Shown: positions 32,033-43,768 of the stretch, one piece after another
Numbering within the stretch: position 1 is the stretch's first letter
How the letters are laid out: each line of letters begins with the position of its first letter
Assembly: GCA_014904845.1 (NCBI GenBank)
Contig: MU119460.1
Span: 1 to 64,000, forward strand
Direction of reading: 5' to 3'
Source of the DNA: Acephala macrosclerotiorum
Taxonomy: Eukaryota; Ascomycota; Leotiomycetes; Helotiales; Mollisiaceae
DNA: 64,000 nucleotides
Position numbers and translations under genes: made by a program
Notes under the pieces: model-generated
What the model saw: the letters and a program-made list of their open reading frames with translations, nothing else
Database searches by the model: none
Told to the model about the DNA's origin: nothing

Positions 32033-33239
32033 ATGCTTTCAACCAAAGTCTTTGCGGTCCTAGGCATATTCCGAATCACTGCACAAGCGCAGTCCATTGT
32101 AAGGAAACTGGGCTCTTTGTTCCGCGATCACAAGTTTGCTCTCCAGTCAACCCCCCCGCCCCGGAAGCATCCGAATGCCACTTATCTTGTCATTACTGCT
32201 CTGAATTCAACCTTAGGCAAACACTGACGGTCTGTCCATCTAGTGGTTCTTGCCTGAGGCCCAAATCACAAGAGTCAGGATGCCCTTTTTGAGTGATCCT
32301 TGCTACTTTCGATAGCTGATTGTTCGAAAGTTTGTCAGTACGATGATCGTACCTGCCTTTCCTGTCGAAAGCGGCTTGTCCTTCCATGCCTTATGGCCCG
32401 GCATGCAGCCAACAGGTGACGCATTCGTGTACCAAAACGTGATCGATGATTATTACCCCACTGGAACCAATACCAGATGGGATGTTTCAACGTGGTACGG
32501 GCCGTATGATGCAGCGTAAGATTTCTCCTCAAGCATGGGAGGGATGGCAGTCTAATTAGCCTCTAGTGGTGACTACAACGAGTACACTACAGCACCAGGT
32601 AATTTGGCCTCAGCAAAGGTATCAATAGCCTCTGACCCTTGTGCAGTTACACCGGGCGACTACATCACGACTGACTTCCAATTCTATGCTCCAACCAACA
32701 CTTGGACCGAGACCCAAATCATCGAACCAAAAGCGAATGGGACTGCTTCTGGAGAGTCTCCCTCATCATCAAGTATCAGTGTGTCGTTCAAAAACTTCCC
32801 GAACAATGCCCCGATTCTCACCGAGGTTAGCTACCTAAAAATATTAACCCTCCACGTATCAACAGCCATTTAACAAACCTACAGTTCTTGTTCGTGATTG
32901 AGCTTCAACTAGCCGCAACATGGAACTTCGGTAGTTTCACGTTCCATAGTATCATCATGACAGCCAACACTACCAACACAGCCTGGTGCTCAACGTAAGC
33001 TCCAATTTCCCCACCTGTACTTGCTCAGCTAACCATGCTGAAGCCCTAACTACCAAGGGTCATTCACCCACTCGATCACCACACCCGTTGCTACAGTTGT
33101 GGATGGACAATGTCAGTGTTATGTTGCTCAGCTGACTTTCATTGCGCCGACTACGAATGCTGCTTTGAGCCCTGCTGCGGCTGCTGCTTCTGTTGGAAGT
33201 GGCAATGTTACGCGGGGTCCGATCAAGTTTATCGGGTGA
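32033..33239 (+). CDS. Secreted hypothetical protein (lectin/glucanase-like fold suspected), 5' end unclear
   Basis: The body is clear: VPAFPVESGLSFHALWPGMQ (from about 32344), VYQNVIDDYYPTGTNTRWDV, an intron 32517-32567, GDYNEYTTAP, a likely intron from 32600 to 32645 restoring VTPGDYITTDFQFYAPTNTW, a segment ending NNAPILTE, an intron 32825-32883, then FLFVIELQLAATWNFGSFTF, AWCST, an intron, and FTHSITTPVATVVDG ending GPIKFIG before TGA at 33237-33239. This W/Y/N-rich beta pattern is typical of secreted fungal proteins of unknown function with a concanavalin-like fold. A signal peptide (MLSTKVFAVLGIFRITAQAQ) at 32033 is probably the first exon, but I could not find a splice that joins it in phase, so the gene may be broken near the 5' end. 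Confidence 0.5.
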
Positions 33240-33369
33240 GCTCACTGGGTCGGGAGGAGAAGGTAGTACTTGTCATGCCAAGGAAGCGTTCTGAAATGGA
33301 GTATAATACATTGCTTGGTACACTTTGCATTGTCTAATCATAAGTTGAGTTACCGCGTCTCCAATCTCT

Positions 33370-34590
33370 TCATAGATTATGAGGATATTCGATATCCTCT
33401 TCATCCCACTTCTTATCAAACCTCAGCCCCCCATCAACCACCACCTTCCACCTCCTCGACTCATGTAAATAAACACTATAGCTCACCCCACTCTCCTCAA
33501 ACCCCCTCGCCAACTCCCCCGGCAACCTAAACCCCACCTCCTCACTCTCCCCATCATCCTGCTCCTGAAACAACACCTTATCCTGATCCTCATCCCACCA
33601 CTCCAAACTCACAACCCTCACTCTCCCCAGCCGTGGAAAAGCCTCTTCTTTGTGTTCGAGTATTCCGAACAACCAATCCGGTCTCTCTAATCCTGCTGGC
33701 GCTCCATCACAGATGAAATTCTTGTATCCTGAGTCATCGAACCAGACTTCTAAACTTTCCAGGTTTGGAGGTATGTTCTTCCAAATGGTTTCTTGGGCTG
33801 AATACCCGACTAATAGGACGTGGAATATGCTCAGCTCGGTCAATTTCGAAAATCCCGAGAGGTCGATGGCGTTGCTGTAAAACAACCCCTCATGATTTGG
33901 ATCTGAGCGAGTGAAGACCAATTTTTCGAGCGAGTTTTTGAGGGGTTCGAGAGCACGAGCGACAGCTGAGCATGTGAATCCTGGTGCGTTGCCGTCTCCG
34001 TAGTGTCCATGCCATTCCGCCTGACTGGCTTCATACCATAATTCCTTTAACTCTTTCGGCCAATTGAGCAACTGATTCAAGGCACCCTCATGAGCTCCAC
34101 AATCTGTCAGGTAAAGATGCGTGACGGGCGACGCTCCATTCGGAGATAAACTAGATCCATCGTTGAGTTCCATTCCCTGCTCAAAGGGCGCCCAATCCGA
34201 CCACCCGCGGAAATACACCGTATGGATGTTGGGGAGGAAGAAAATAAATTCTACGGATTGGAGGGAGAGGTTGCCGTGGAGGTGGGCTGTGGTGATAGAT
34301 AATCCGAGTCGGCCATTATTCTCAATCGCATCGTATAATTTTGCTGAGATTTCGGCGTTGTTGATGTTAGTTTGGTTGTGGATGGTAGCGAAAAGGCGAT
34401 CGTGAAGGTGTTTGCAGGTTTGCGCAAGGGACTGGATCTCTTTGTTCTGTTGATGGGTTATTTCAAGATATTTTCCTAGGTATGGAGGAAAATATGCAAA
34501 TGGCCTCGAAGTCAAGGAGAGTAGCTCGGGCTCCAAGTTAGAGACGACTTGGTGGAGAAGCTCTTCGGGGAGAGTTATGAGGCGTGCCAT
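33370..34590 (-). CDS. F-box-like protein
   Basis: One exon. The frame is open from 34755, but the ATG at 34590 starts MARLITLPEELLHQVVSNLEP, a typical fungal F-box beginning, giving 406 residues. After the F-box, IQSLAQTCKHLHDRLFATIH continues the motif. The rest is a set of irregular leucine-rich segments (HLYLTDCGAHEGALNQLLNW, LEKLVFTRSDPNHEG, LTELSIFHVLLV, LESLEVWFDDSGY) with a Trp-rich acidic C-terminus. Such proteins are candidate substrate adaptors of SCF ubiquitin ligases; large lineage-specific families exist in filamentous fungi and most have no known target. No frame breaks. It converges tail to tail with the secreted hypothetical gene ending at 33239. Confidence 0.82.
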   Translation of the reverse strand: MARLITLPEELLHQVVSNLEPELLSLTSRPFAYFPPYLGKYLEITHQQNKEIQSLAQTCKHLHDRLFATIHNQTNINNAEISAKLYDAIENNGRLGLSITTAHLHGNLSLQSVEFIFFLPNIHTVYFRGWSDWAPFEQGMELNDGSSLSPNGASPVTHLYLTDCGAHEGALNQLLNWPKELKELWYEASQAEWHGHYGDGNAPGFTCSAVARALEPLKNSLEKLVFTRSDPNHEGLFYSNAIDLSGFSKLTELSIFHVLLVGYSAQETIWKNIPPNLESLEVWFDDSGYKNFICDGAPAGLERPDWLFGILEHKEEAFPRLGRVRVVSLEWWDEDQDKVLFQEQDDGESEEVGFRLPGELARGFEESGVSYSVYLHESRRWKVVVDGGLRFDKKWDEEDIEYPHNL

Positions 34591-35159
34591 TGTCTCGAAG
34601 TACTCCAGGCTCTCGAGGCTCGCAGATCGATAGGATTTGAGCTCAGAAATGCTTTCTAGTGGTGATCTGAACGATGATGTTGAGGGTGGAAGGAAAGCGG
34701 CGCAGCGACGAAATTTTGCTCGTTGGCTTGTCATGTGATTATTGGCTGACATCAACTATCAAGACCTCAAATAATCTCTGGTTTACTTAGTGTAGGCGTG
34801 CTTAAAAGAAAATAAGGCGTAGAAGAAGCGTGCGAAGATGCAATCACAAATATAAGACGAACTTCGTATGAGGTCCTAGCCCACGTGATATATACACTAT
34901 TCCCAACATTCCTTTGTTGAAAGTGGTAGGTCTCCTGAATATTTTTTTTTTTTTTTTGGCACTTTATGACTGTATTGATATCTATGATAAGTGCCCATAT
35001 CGTATAGAGTCCTTGGGTACTCTTTGAGTTGTCAAAATCTCGCACCTCATGCCTCAATCTTGTCCCGCTGGCGCCTTCCATACCGAGAAGAAAATGCAAT
35101 GCGAAAAGAATGTTCCTCCATTTTTCCTAGACAGAGGTCAATGGGTACACATCATCTTT

Positions 35160-36487
35160 TTAAGGTCGAAATGTGAAACTAGAGTAAACATACCATGTTA
35201 TGTCCGAATTGTCAAGTGTCTTATCAGTGTCACAGTAGTCAATAGCCTGCAGGATCATCAGCTTCCCTTGTTTAATCAAGCGCGGATAAGAAGCTTAGCA
35301 CCTGTCCAAAATACTGCCTGCATTGAGCATACTGGGCGAAGGAATACGTCCATGCATTGGGACAGGTCTGGCCCTGAAGATTCTTGTTGTCGATGTCGCT
35401 GTCAATCGCAAGCATGATCTTTCCGCTGCCTCCCGGTGTTGAGTATGTTTTAGTCATTGTCGGTACAGCAAGATTCGGCATACCCGACACTGTCTCTCCT
35501 TTTGGACCAATCAACAATTTTGCTGCTACCTGCTCCGTGCAAAAGGTATCAATCGCATAGAGTCCGTCATTGCGACTGAATCCGCTGCCGAACTGGTAGA
35601 ATCCTCCAGGTGTATATGGGTTGGCAACTCCAGCACCGCAGCCAAGCCAAGCCGTTGGAGCTGCTTTGTCGACGGTGACTGGCAGAACAGGCAGCGCGTC
35701 TGTTGGAGCAGGTGATGATGAACCAGTTGGAGGAATCCAGACTGGTGGTGTCGCTTGGATGGATGCGGCTATGTCCACAGCTTTCATAGGTGGAACTGTG
35801 CAAGGTGGATCGACACTTATAGGTTCCTCCGAGCTGGTAGTGCCTACTGGTTGTGTACTTGCTGGATCTCCGCTTGCGGTAGGTGTTATTTCAGGAGTTG
35901 CCACTCCATCAGAACCGATTGTCATTGTTGGTAGCCCAGGCGGGGGAGGGATGAATGCTCCGGCAAGGGCGACAGCAGGGAGAAGTAAAATCATGTTGAA
36001 ATCAGTGGGACAAGCTGAGTCAGTGGATGCGGTAGTCGATGGACAACCTTGACATACAGGAGCATTGAGCTCTGGATCGCAGTACCAAAGAGGTAAAATA
36101 GTGCTAGTTCCAGCGATGACCTCCGTCACTGCGGAGTTGTCCTATTGCGAAGTTAATGTATGCACATAACAGCTGGGAGTTGATAAAGACTTACCGTCAC
36201 ATATGAATACGCGATATATGAGGTTGAAAATGCACCTGTAGCTTCAATAGTTTGAGGCGCAATGGTTATCGGTGTTACAGTTGGTGGGGTACGGCCCTCG
36301 ATCTGAACCACGTTGAATCAGTAAAGAGCTATCCCTACGACGCTGCTTAGAAATAGGAGTATAGAGTATGACGTACTCTTGGAGTTGATGTTTGTCGAGC
36401 TTGGAAGCTGTCGATGCAAAGCCCAAGTTGGACCAACTCGGCCAGGAGTATCAATCGCATTGGCCATATTTTGCTTCTTTCCATCAT
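35160..36487 (-). CDS. Secreted Ser/Thr/Pro-rich protein with cysteine-containing C-terminal domain
   Basis: Four exons (36487-36377, 36302-36195, 36141-35302, 35246-35160), all joined in phase 0, give 381 residues. A basic start and signal sequence (MERSKIWPMRLILLAELVQLGLC) is followed by a short Thr/Pro region, a stretch with CDPELNAPVCQGCPSTTAST, a low-complexity Pro/Ser/Thr/Ala linker (about residues 110-210), and a domain from WLGCGAGVANPYTPGGFYQF through DTFCTEQVAAKLLIG to GQTCPNAWTYSFAQYAQCRQ. Splicing out 35301-35247 replaces a short read-through end with AIDYCDTDKTLDNSDITWYV, which gives a partner Cys and a better end. It resembles extracellular fungal glycoproteins found fused to or beside chitinases, but I cannot name the family. 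Probably heavily O-glycosylated. Confidence 0.72.
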
Positions 36488-37337
36488 CGCACGAGAAGGC
36501 CTGTCTCGAAATGTTTTTCTCGTTTGATCTGGTATGTAACAGAAACTCGGGGAGATGCTGCCTTCTATAAAAGTTCGCAAGAAATGGACATACTTATAAC
36601 ATTGCAAGAGGGAGTGTACTACGGTGCAGCAGGTGTGCGCGACAAGCTGACCAAGGAGTTCCCTTGGCGGGGGTCTATTATTATCGTAGAAATAGTATTC
36701 TGCACGAGCTCGATGTTAGATTATTGATTAATATTCAGTATTCTTTGAATAGATGCAACGCTGGCATTTCATGCAAGTCTATCCTAGTGTGAAAGAAGGA
36801 GGGTGGGCCTAGATTCACTTGGTTCGCCACCGCCAGGTTCCCACATATATTTTCGAAAAACGACCCTTTCGAAGTTTTATTCAAGGACGACATGAAGAGG
36901 AAACGGCTTTTCACGTTAGAAAGGTTACCACTTGGTCAGGATGTTGCGATGTGGAAAGGATCTGGTTGCAGTGTTGGTGACCCCGTGGCCCAGGCTAACC
37001 GAGCCCCTCGAGTACCCCCTTTTCCCAAGATGAAACACAACAATAGAACAGAAGCCAACTTCAACCTCAAAATACACTGAAACGGTGTTGTCAGCTCCCT
37101 AATGAGATGTTGTTGCATGTATAACATGCCAGCACGGCAAACACCAAAGCGTCTGCTCAGAGCATATTGGGCATGATCTTGGACCAACAAATCTTCACAG
37201 GGGAACGTTTTCAAATATAGATTGATGACAGTGTACGTGTTAAGATACGACCTCTTCTTAAACTGAAAATTCTCTTTTCAATCTTTCCACATTCTCTCAA
37301 TCATTATTCTGTTGCAAACATAGAACGAGTTACGAAA
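36488..37337. other. Intergenic between divergent secreted-protein genes
   Basis: No supported coding sequence. It presumably carries the promoters of the flanking genes. Confidence 0.5.
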
Positions 37338-38972
37338 ATGTTGACTACATCCACCATGTACACACTCAGCATTATTTTGTTGCTGGCGAAATGCGTTACA
37401 GCTCTCGTCGTGCCCTTCAGCGAGCGTCCTAACGTCCTCCTGAGACCATGGGCCGTTCGCGATGTTTCGGGACCGGACCTTAGCAGCACAGGACTTCAGA
37501 GCATCGGCTTTCGCCATGCTGGCTCTCTCTCTCGAAACCAGAAGCCGAATTCAGCAATCTTGTAGGATCACAGCCCTCGATAATTCCAGTATCTAACATC
37601 GCGACCGCATTAGACGTCATATCTTGCTCGAAGAGATCCAGTTTACGAAACTACACCACCAGTCGGGACCGTCTGGCAAGGCCTAGCGGGGTCACAATGG
37701 GATGAATGGCACCAGTAAGCGGCGACAGACACTTGCCAAAAGCTAGCTAGCTGATGATTGTGCACAGAGATGTGGTGGTCAAGGCATGGCGGAACGCATT
37801 AGTGATAGCTAAACTTGCTGCCGACTCCCTTGCAGCGCTTGTGGAGGGTTCTGATGCGTTCGAGGCCTTCGCGGCCGAAGCAAAGCCACAATGCGCAATG
37901 CTCAAGTCGAAACCAGGTACACTGAGCTATGATGGACAGAAGCAGTACATGCTGTGTTACCGAATTTTCTTAGCTGCGAATCACCTGGCTTATGGGCAGT
38001 ATTTCGGGGCTGACCCCGAAAACATTGAGCTGAGTATGACTTCCCCAGTAAACCAGCCCTGAGAAAGTAAATCTGACCTCCATTACTCTAGTTGCAGGAA
38101 ACTTCCAAACGATTGTTGATCAGACGAACAATGTCGGCGCTGCTGGGCGGGACAATCAGTTGCTCTATCTGACATGGGGACCAACCATTACAGACTCCAA
38201 TAAAAACCAAAATCAATGTGAGGATGATGGAGATGGATTACCACAAGGTTAGGATTTCCAAGTTTCACGATTCTGACAATGGGTTGACTCTGTATCCAGC
38301 AATGGTAATACCAGCGAGTATAGTTGCGGAAGTTGCTGGAACCGGTGTGCCTCAAAATGCACAGATCCTTCACTTCTGCGAGGCTTTCTTCGACCCCAAC
38401 CAACTCGGGAGAATGGAGACACAGCTGGAAGGGACGACATTTAGCTTGGATCAATTGGATTCAACAACAAGATGTCTATTGCATGAATTCACACAGTGCG
38501 CTCCAAAAACATGACAAGAAAATTTGCTGACATAAATTTTAGTTTGCCTTGGACTCTGAACACTAACTTGAACAAACAACCAAAGGATACGAGAGGGTGG
38601 TTCAAGGTCATCACATTCGGTACTTCCGTCCTTGTTCGGCAAACAGCGCAACAGCCTCAGACCAAGAAGTTCAGTTCTAAGAATGCTGACAATTATGCTT
38701 GGATGGCGGTAAGCGAGATAACATACAGGTGGGCTATGAAGTACTAACGAAAATAACAGATATATAATTATTTCAATTCGCTCGACAAATGCGCTGGAAT
38801 TCGGTACACTGGCGTGAACCAGGGGCCCAGCACTTGCAACGCCGATGTTTGGCCTCAGGGAGTCGTTAAGCCTGTCAAGACTACCTGGGATAGCTGGCCT
38901 GGTGAGAGAGAGAACTTCGTTCAGCAACTTTTGAGAGCAGGCTAACACAATGAATGAATAGGAAGCAAATAG
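37338..38972 (+). CDS. M35-like (deuterolysin/aspzincin-type) secreted metalloprotease, 5' end unclear
   Basis: A signal peptide (MYTLSIILLLAKCVTALVV) opens at 37338, followed after an unresolved 5' region by an exon from about 37769 reading VVVKAWRNALVIAKLAADSL. Exons then join cleanly at 38033|38092 (ENIELIAGNFQ), 38247|38300 (GLPQAMVIPAS), 38496|38543, 38708|38760 and 38901|38962. The third of these splits the second histidine codon of the zinc motif: CA|T gives LLHEFTHL, while unspliced sequence reads HEFTQ. NADNYAWMA downstream matches the M35 NADSYxxFA segment. The end is WDSWPGSK with stop at 38970-38972. M35 enzymes are secreted zinc endopeptidases; the usual third zinc ligand (Asp in GTxxDxxYG) is not obvious here. 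The first exon cannot be joined in frame by eye, so N-terminal damage is possible. Confidence 0.65.
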
Positions 38973-39182
38973 TTCGCCGTAATTGAGTATAAAATCATCT
39001 GCCACATCGAAGGTGTGCAAGTGGGTTTGCGAGGAAGATAATTTTGGGAGCAAAGTATGGCACTCCATCGCGTTAGAATACCAAATCATGTCCAACTAGT
39101 ACTTTAAATTCGGTATAGAGCCGTATCTGTGTTTTTGTTGACGATCCGTCAGTCTCGTATGTTAGAATCCAACTCTCCCAGT

Positions 39183-40444
39183 TTAGACTTCGTAGTAAGG
39201 CCCATTTATGCGAAAGAAGAAAGTTTTCGTGGCTGCTTCTTGAACTTCCAGCGAAACACCACGTGACTCCAGCAGCGACAAGTTATCTTTGACGTAGGCA
39301 GTGACGTTCATATCTCCTGAAATGAAATTTCGCACCAATTTTCTGGGCTTAGATCCGATGCCTAGGATCTTCACTTCCTTTAGGTATGGCCAGTCTCCCC
39401 GAATCAAAATGGGAAGAACGTGAGCCAAGAATCTCTCGTCCATAGGTCGTCCAACTTGTAGTGGCCCAGGACGGCAGTGCGCTATGTTGGCAGATTCATA
39501 TTCCAGACCTTGTTCGATGACTAGACTCTCGAGCGTGGGACGGACTGAATCGATGAAAGAAGCCCATTCTTTGTAGCGCTCTGCATCAATAGTTGGGGAC
39601 CATTGACCGTCCATGGTCCAGTCATTTCCAACGCTTCGAAGGAACAACCGTTTTAGGTTCGTGCATCTCCCGTGAAGACGTTGAAGATGACCTCTCATGC
39701 ATCCTGGGTGTCGAATGATGGAATTGCCCTCAAGATCTTCGGATTCTAACGTCTTGGCTAAGTCGGCGAAATCTGGCAGATCTTCCCCTTCTTTGAGTTG
39801 ACCGAAGTCTTGGAGATTATTAAATTCGACTGAGATGAGATGTGTGGGATCTAGGGAATCTGTGAAAGATCGTAAGAATGGGAATGACATCTGACCTAGG
39901 AGGCGGAGGTGCGTAACGCAAGGGAAGAGAGGCGGCGGGGTAACACATTCTCGTTGAAGCGCCAAGGAAGCAAAGTCAAGCCGCATCACATTTGGGAGAA
40001 GTCCGAAAGCATCCCAAACAGGCACTTCACTGATTTGCCTGTCGTCCATATCGTAGCTTGAGAAGTGTGTCCACGATAGTCGGATCACGTGGCTTCCATA
40101 ATCTGGATGTATCTTGAGCGCATTGAAGAATTTTTGCTGCTTCTGTTCGCACTGAATCATCATGCTCTCATCGTTCAGGTTAGGGTTGTCTGCGTGGACC
40201 AAACTGCAATATGCCCCAGGGAAAAGGCCTGGTCGATTGTGGACGCTGATGTCAACGTCTCGATAGAGGAGGGGAATGATTTGCTCGTAATAGCGCTTAG
40301 AAGTTCGAGCTCTTTGCCTCAGCTTTATACTTTTGGGCATGGGAAGGGGAACATACCAAAACCCAACAGGTCTTCCGTGGCGCACGCTAGGATGATTTCT
40401 TCCTGCAGCTCTGAAGGGAGACCTGCGAATTTGGGGAACAACAT
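39183..40444 (-). CDS. F-box-like protein
   Basis: Exon 1 starts MLFPKFAGLPSELQEEIILA at 40444, a recognisable F-box opening; the main exon (to 39183) continues LRQRARTSKRYYEQIIPLLY, then a long region of leucine-containing segments (LLPNVMRLDFASLALQ, VTHLRLLGQMSFPFL, LISVEFNNLQDFG, LKRLFLRSVGNDW) and ends INGPYYEV. An intron joins the parts near 40330-40367; the best in-phase join uses a weak GTTGGG donor and would be only 38 bp, so the exact boundary is uncertain. Total about 410 residues. A likely SCF ubiquitin-ligase adaptor with unknown target. Not closely similar by eye to the F-box protein at 33370-34590. Confidence 0.72.
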
Positions 40445-40612
40445 TTTAGGGAGGAAGGTCAGTGACAGCAAGATTCTAATGATGGGGTAATCATCAAGGG
40501 TAAGATGAAGATTGCTGAGAAGTTGAGGATGATGAGCGGCCAAGGTAGTGAGGTTCAGGCCAGAACTTATTTTTAGCCATGCTAGCGCCAATTTTTGCCC
40601 CCCTTACCAACT

Positions 40613-40641
40613 CCAACACCAACACGAACACGAACACCAAC
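40613..40641. repeat. Short hexanucleotide-type repeat
   Basis: About five units alternating AACACC and AACACG. The bases lie upstream of the F-box gene start and make Thr/Pro- or Val/Gly-type open frames that are not genes. Confidence 0.7.
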
Positions 40642-41780
40642 AAAGAGTACTCTCTCCGACCGCTTAACCGCTTCAAAGATACACCCACGTCTCAACAAGA
40701 ACAATGAGGGGTATATCGTTTTCCAAAGGTCCAAGAAATTCTTCCCCCTCCAGGTAGCAGCAAATAAGTCACGTGATACTGTCAGGCGTTCTTTACCTTC
40801 AGTACGATCTGGTCTCACTTAGCAATGGAATTGCCACTACAGGTAGCAGGAGGAATAAAGGGTTCATTTTGTTTATGAGTCTCTAGAGGAAGCCTTTGTC
40901 TTGAGCCTAAAGATGAGAATATGTGAGTTTGTCACCTGATAAAGAGTTACCCAACCACCAGAACTTGCATAGCCGTCACCTGGGAATTTCGAAAGGTTGA
41001 GAGAGGGAGCAAATATGTAAACATTCACGGAGGAACTTTTCACTAAATCAGAAGTTTCCAGAACAATAGACAAAACAGTAAAGAAACGTGCTAAAGCGAT
41101 TTGTTAAAGAGAGATATATCATATTCAATTTATGTGCAAGAAAAAGTTGAGGTAATACGATTTAAAACAGTAACAAAATACTTGTAGATTGAGAGTACTG
41201 TCAATCCACCAGTATCAGAAGCTGTCCATGTCGAAGCCAGCATGGTCTTGGAGTGCTTCAACTCATAATAATCACGTGAGGACTAGGATCGCACCACAGT
41301 CATGATCAGATGTTCAGCCCACGTCGCGAGTACAAGGGTTTAAACGCTTGAAGAATGAGAATCCAGATTTTCAAGCATTGAAACATAGCAACAAGTCGCC
41401 CAGTTTCAGCAGTGGCGTCCAATGCTCGAGGAGCTGCCCGACCCTGGACATCCCCGAGCATGCAACTAGAAGTCCCTATCAATTTCACTATCGTCTTTGC
41501 TACCAGCAAGAAACCAAAAAGCATGCAGAAACTTTTCAAGCATGCTATCCCGCCTGCAATATATCAAATACCCGACTCCAAACCCCACAGAACTCAATCT
41601 TCTATATCCTTCCTCACCAATGACTTGGCCATGCCTCGACTCAACGAAATGGATTCTTGGCTCTAGCTCTGGCTCACAGTTCACGGTAATAGCCTCCCAG
41701 GACCAGCACCCGATCTTGCTCCTTCTGTGCTGAGAAAAACTCTCACGGCCTGCAAAATTAGAAATGGTTGGGTGCAGGAG
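40642..41780. other. Intergenic, no supported gene
   Basis: Short overlapping open frames on both strands without a domain. No RNA gene seen. Confidence 0.5.
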
Positions 41781-43635
41781 TTATCCAAGCAGAATTTTGC
41801 GGTGATTCTTTAAAGCGGCAGGCAAGATGTAAGCAATACCATTCCGGCCTTCGCCTTGCCATATGGTAATTAGGCCAATCCTTTCTGAAAAACCTGTCCC
41901 CTCAACGACCAGCAGCATGTATAGCTTCTCCCCGAGACGTGGCGTGGTGTCTGAGGTGCCTTGTAGAATTGGAAGATATTTTTCACGATGATGGTAAAAG
42001 AGAAGTATCGCTGTTCCCCTGATAGCGGTTGAGTCAGGAAAAGCTCGATCCAAATTTGCGTATGCACTCAAATGTGTATAATCGTTGACCATCCGAACGC
42101 TCTTAACATAAGAATTCGATACTGTAAGCTCGAGGTCTACAGCTGGGGCGGTGATTTCGATGAGGGGAATAGTGTCCAGAGTTAAGGTGTGAGAAAGGCG
42201 AACTTGCAAAAAGCCTTCTATGGGCAAGGAGGAGATATTGATGGAAACGTCGAAGGGATGTCTCCAGTGCAGCCGGCGGCCAAGATCTTCGTACCTGGGT
42301 TCGAGGATGCTACTTCCCAGCTTCCAGCCTAACCAGGACCAGCTGGGGAAGTCGGAGATGCGCTCAGCGCTCTCCCGTAAATGGCACCAAGTAAGCGAAT
42401 AGGCGAAGCTCTCAGTCGTAGTACTACTGTTATGTGCGCGGTAAGATATAGGCAGACCAGAGATGTGATATAAGTCGGGGTGGGCTTCTTTGAACACACA
42501 CAGAATGCCGAAGAATGCGCGCAGCCCATCTTTGTGCATGCTCAGCTCCCGATACGAATACTGGCAAATGTGACTCCAGACTTGTGCTGGAACTTCTTGA
42601 TCTGGCTGGCGATCCACGCCCAGAAAGTGCCACTTCGCGTCTGGCATCCGTGGTCCCGCTTGGCTGAGGCTGAGGTCCTCATTCCGCACTTCCATCCGCT
42701 CCGAAAACACCATCCGATGGCATTGAACCCACACATTCTCTTGCCCAAAAACAACCTGTCGCCCAGAGAACACAGCCTCCTGGTATGTCCATCCTCTGCT
42801 CCCCCAACAACTTGCCAGAATGTACCTATCGCTTTCGATTCTCCCTAGGCTATAAATGGCGCTCTGGTTCGAACTTTCCTTTTGACTGGTTGCCCCAAAC
42901 GTAGCTCAGCGTCACATACGGTTTATACGATCCTTCACACCATCCTTTCAGCCAGACAACATTCTTACTCTGGCAATCGATTACCCGAATTTGTTGCCTT
43001 GACTTGCGGTCCATATTATGCCTTTTGCACTCGACATGGTGCGTCTGGCAAAAGTTCAAAAAGCCCCGGACTCGGTCAAAGTCCACTTTCTTGCCAAGGC
43101 TGGCATGCCTAAATGGCCGGTATGAATCTCTGTAATATCTGTTGAGGACAGAAGGCGTAAGGAAATACTGACGTTGTGCCGCCTCTAGGACACTTATCTT
43201 GTTAGGTACATTCAAGTTGTTTATTATAAATGAAGTTGTTTCCATTATGAGACTAGGCTTATGTAGAAGCCTAGGAGAACATGGGTCCCAGAATAAGTCT
43301 GAAGTTCGAAATGGCACTAGAAAAACTTGCTTGTTGTTAGATTCAGGTTCGATGCGTTTGATGCGTTCGATGCGTTCGATGCGTTCGAGATGTTCGACAA
43401 AGATTCCACATGTATCACAGAAAGACGACACTTCGAACCCGGAGAGGTCCACAGCTACAGATATCTCTCCCGGTCGTTCTGGATGCGCTCTGCTCAGATC
43501 GATGCTTTGACACCTTTCACAGATCTGGTATGTCGCCCGAAGGGCATAGTCTCGAGAAGTTACCAAACTAGCATTGCCGTCGAGAGACTGCTCAGCAGCT
43601 TGATTTATTCTGGTATCGTCATTCGTGTTAACCAT
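41781..43635 (-). pseudogene. HET-domain gene with the core of the domain missing
   Basis: The likely start is MVNTNDDTRINQAAEQSLDG at 43635; the frame is open to 42850 and includes ATYQICERCQSIDLS, LNFCQTHHVECKRH, VIDCQSKNVVWL and the first HET motif YVTLSYVWGNQS. After TAG at 42850, a shifted frame resumes with LGRIESDRYILASCWGSRGW and TYQEAVFSGRQVVFGQ, runs through LRAFFGILCVF and ISDFPSWSWLGWKLG, and ends at 41781. Between LSYVWG and SRGWTYQE a HET protein normally has about 80-100 residues (the DA.., LW.D.lCI.Q and M..IY motifs); here only about 25 codons lie there. So both a frame change and an internal deletion affect the domain. An alternative is a divergent, spliced HET-like gene, but the missing motifs argue against normal function. 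Confidence 0.7.
43348..43398. repeat. 9-bp tandem repeat inside the HET gene
   Basis: Four to five units of TTCGATGCG (one with TTT) on the plus strand. In the minus-strand HET frame they encode an ERIERIERIKRIE run, so the repeat changes the length of a charged helical stretch by whole triplets. Confidence 0.75.
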
Positions 43636-43768
43636 GGTAGTGGTGGTAGTGGTATGGAGATGGAGAGCCGAGGCTGAGGAGTCGCTCGCTTGATACTTCG
43701 GTTCGACGGCGCTTTGTTCTCCGCTTTGGGACGGTGGCCTCCTCACTTGAGGCTGAAAATCTGAAACT

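Noticed and set aside
34940..34960. Poly-T tract
   Set aside because: A simple homopolymer with no adjacent element; not evidence of a retroposed tail.
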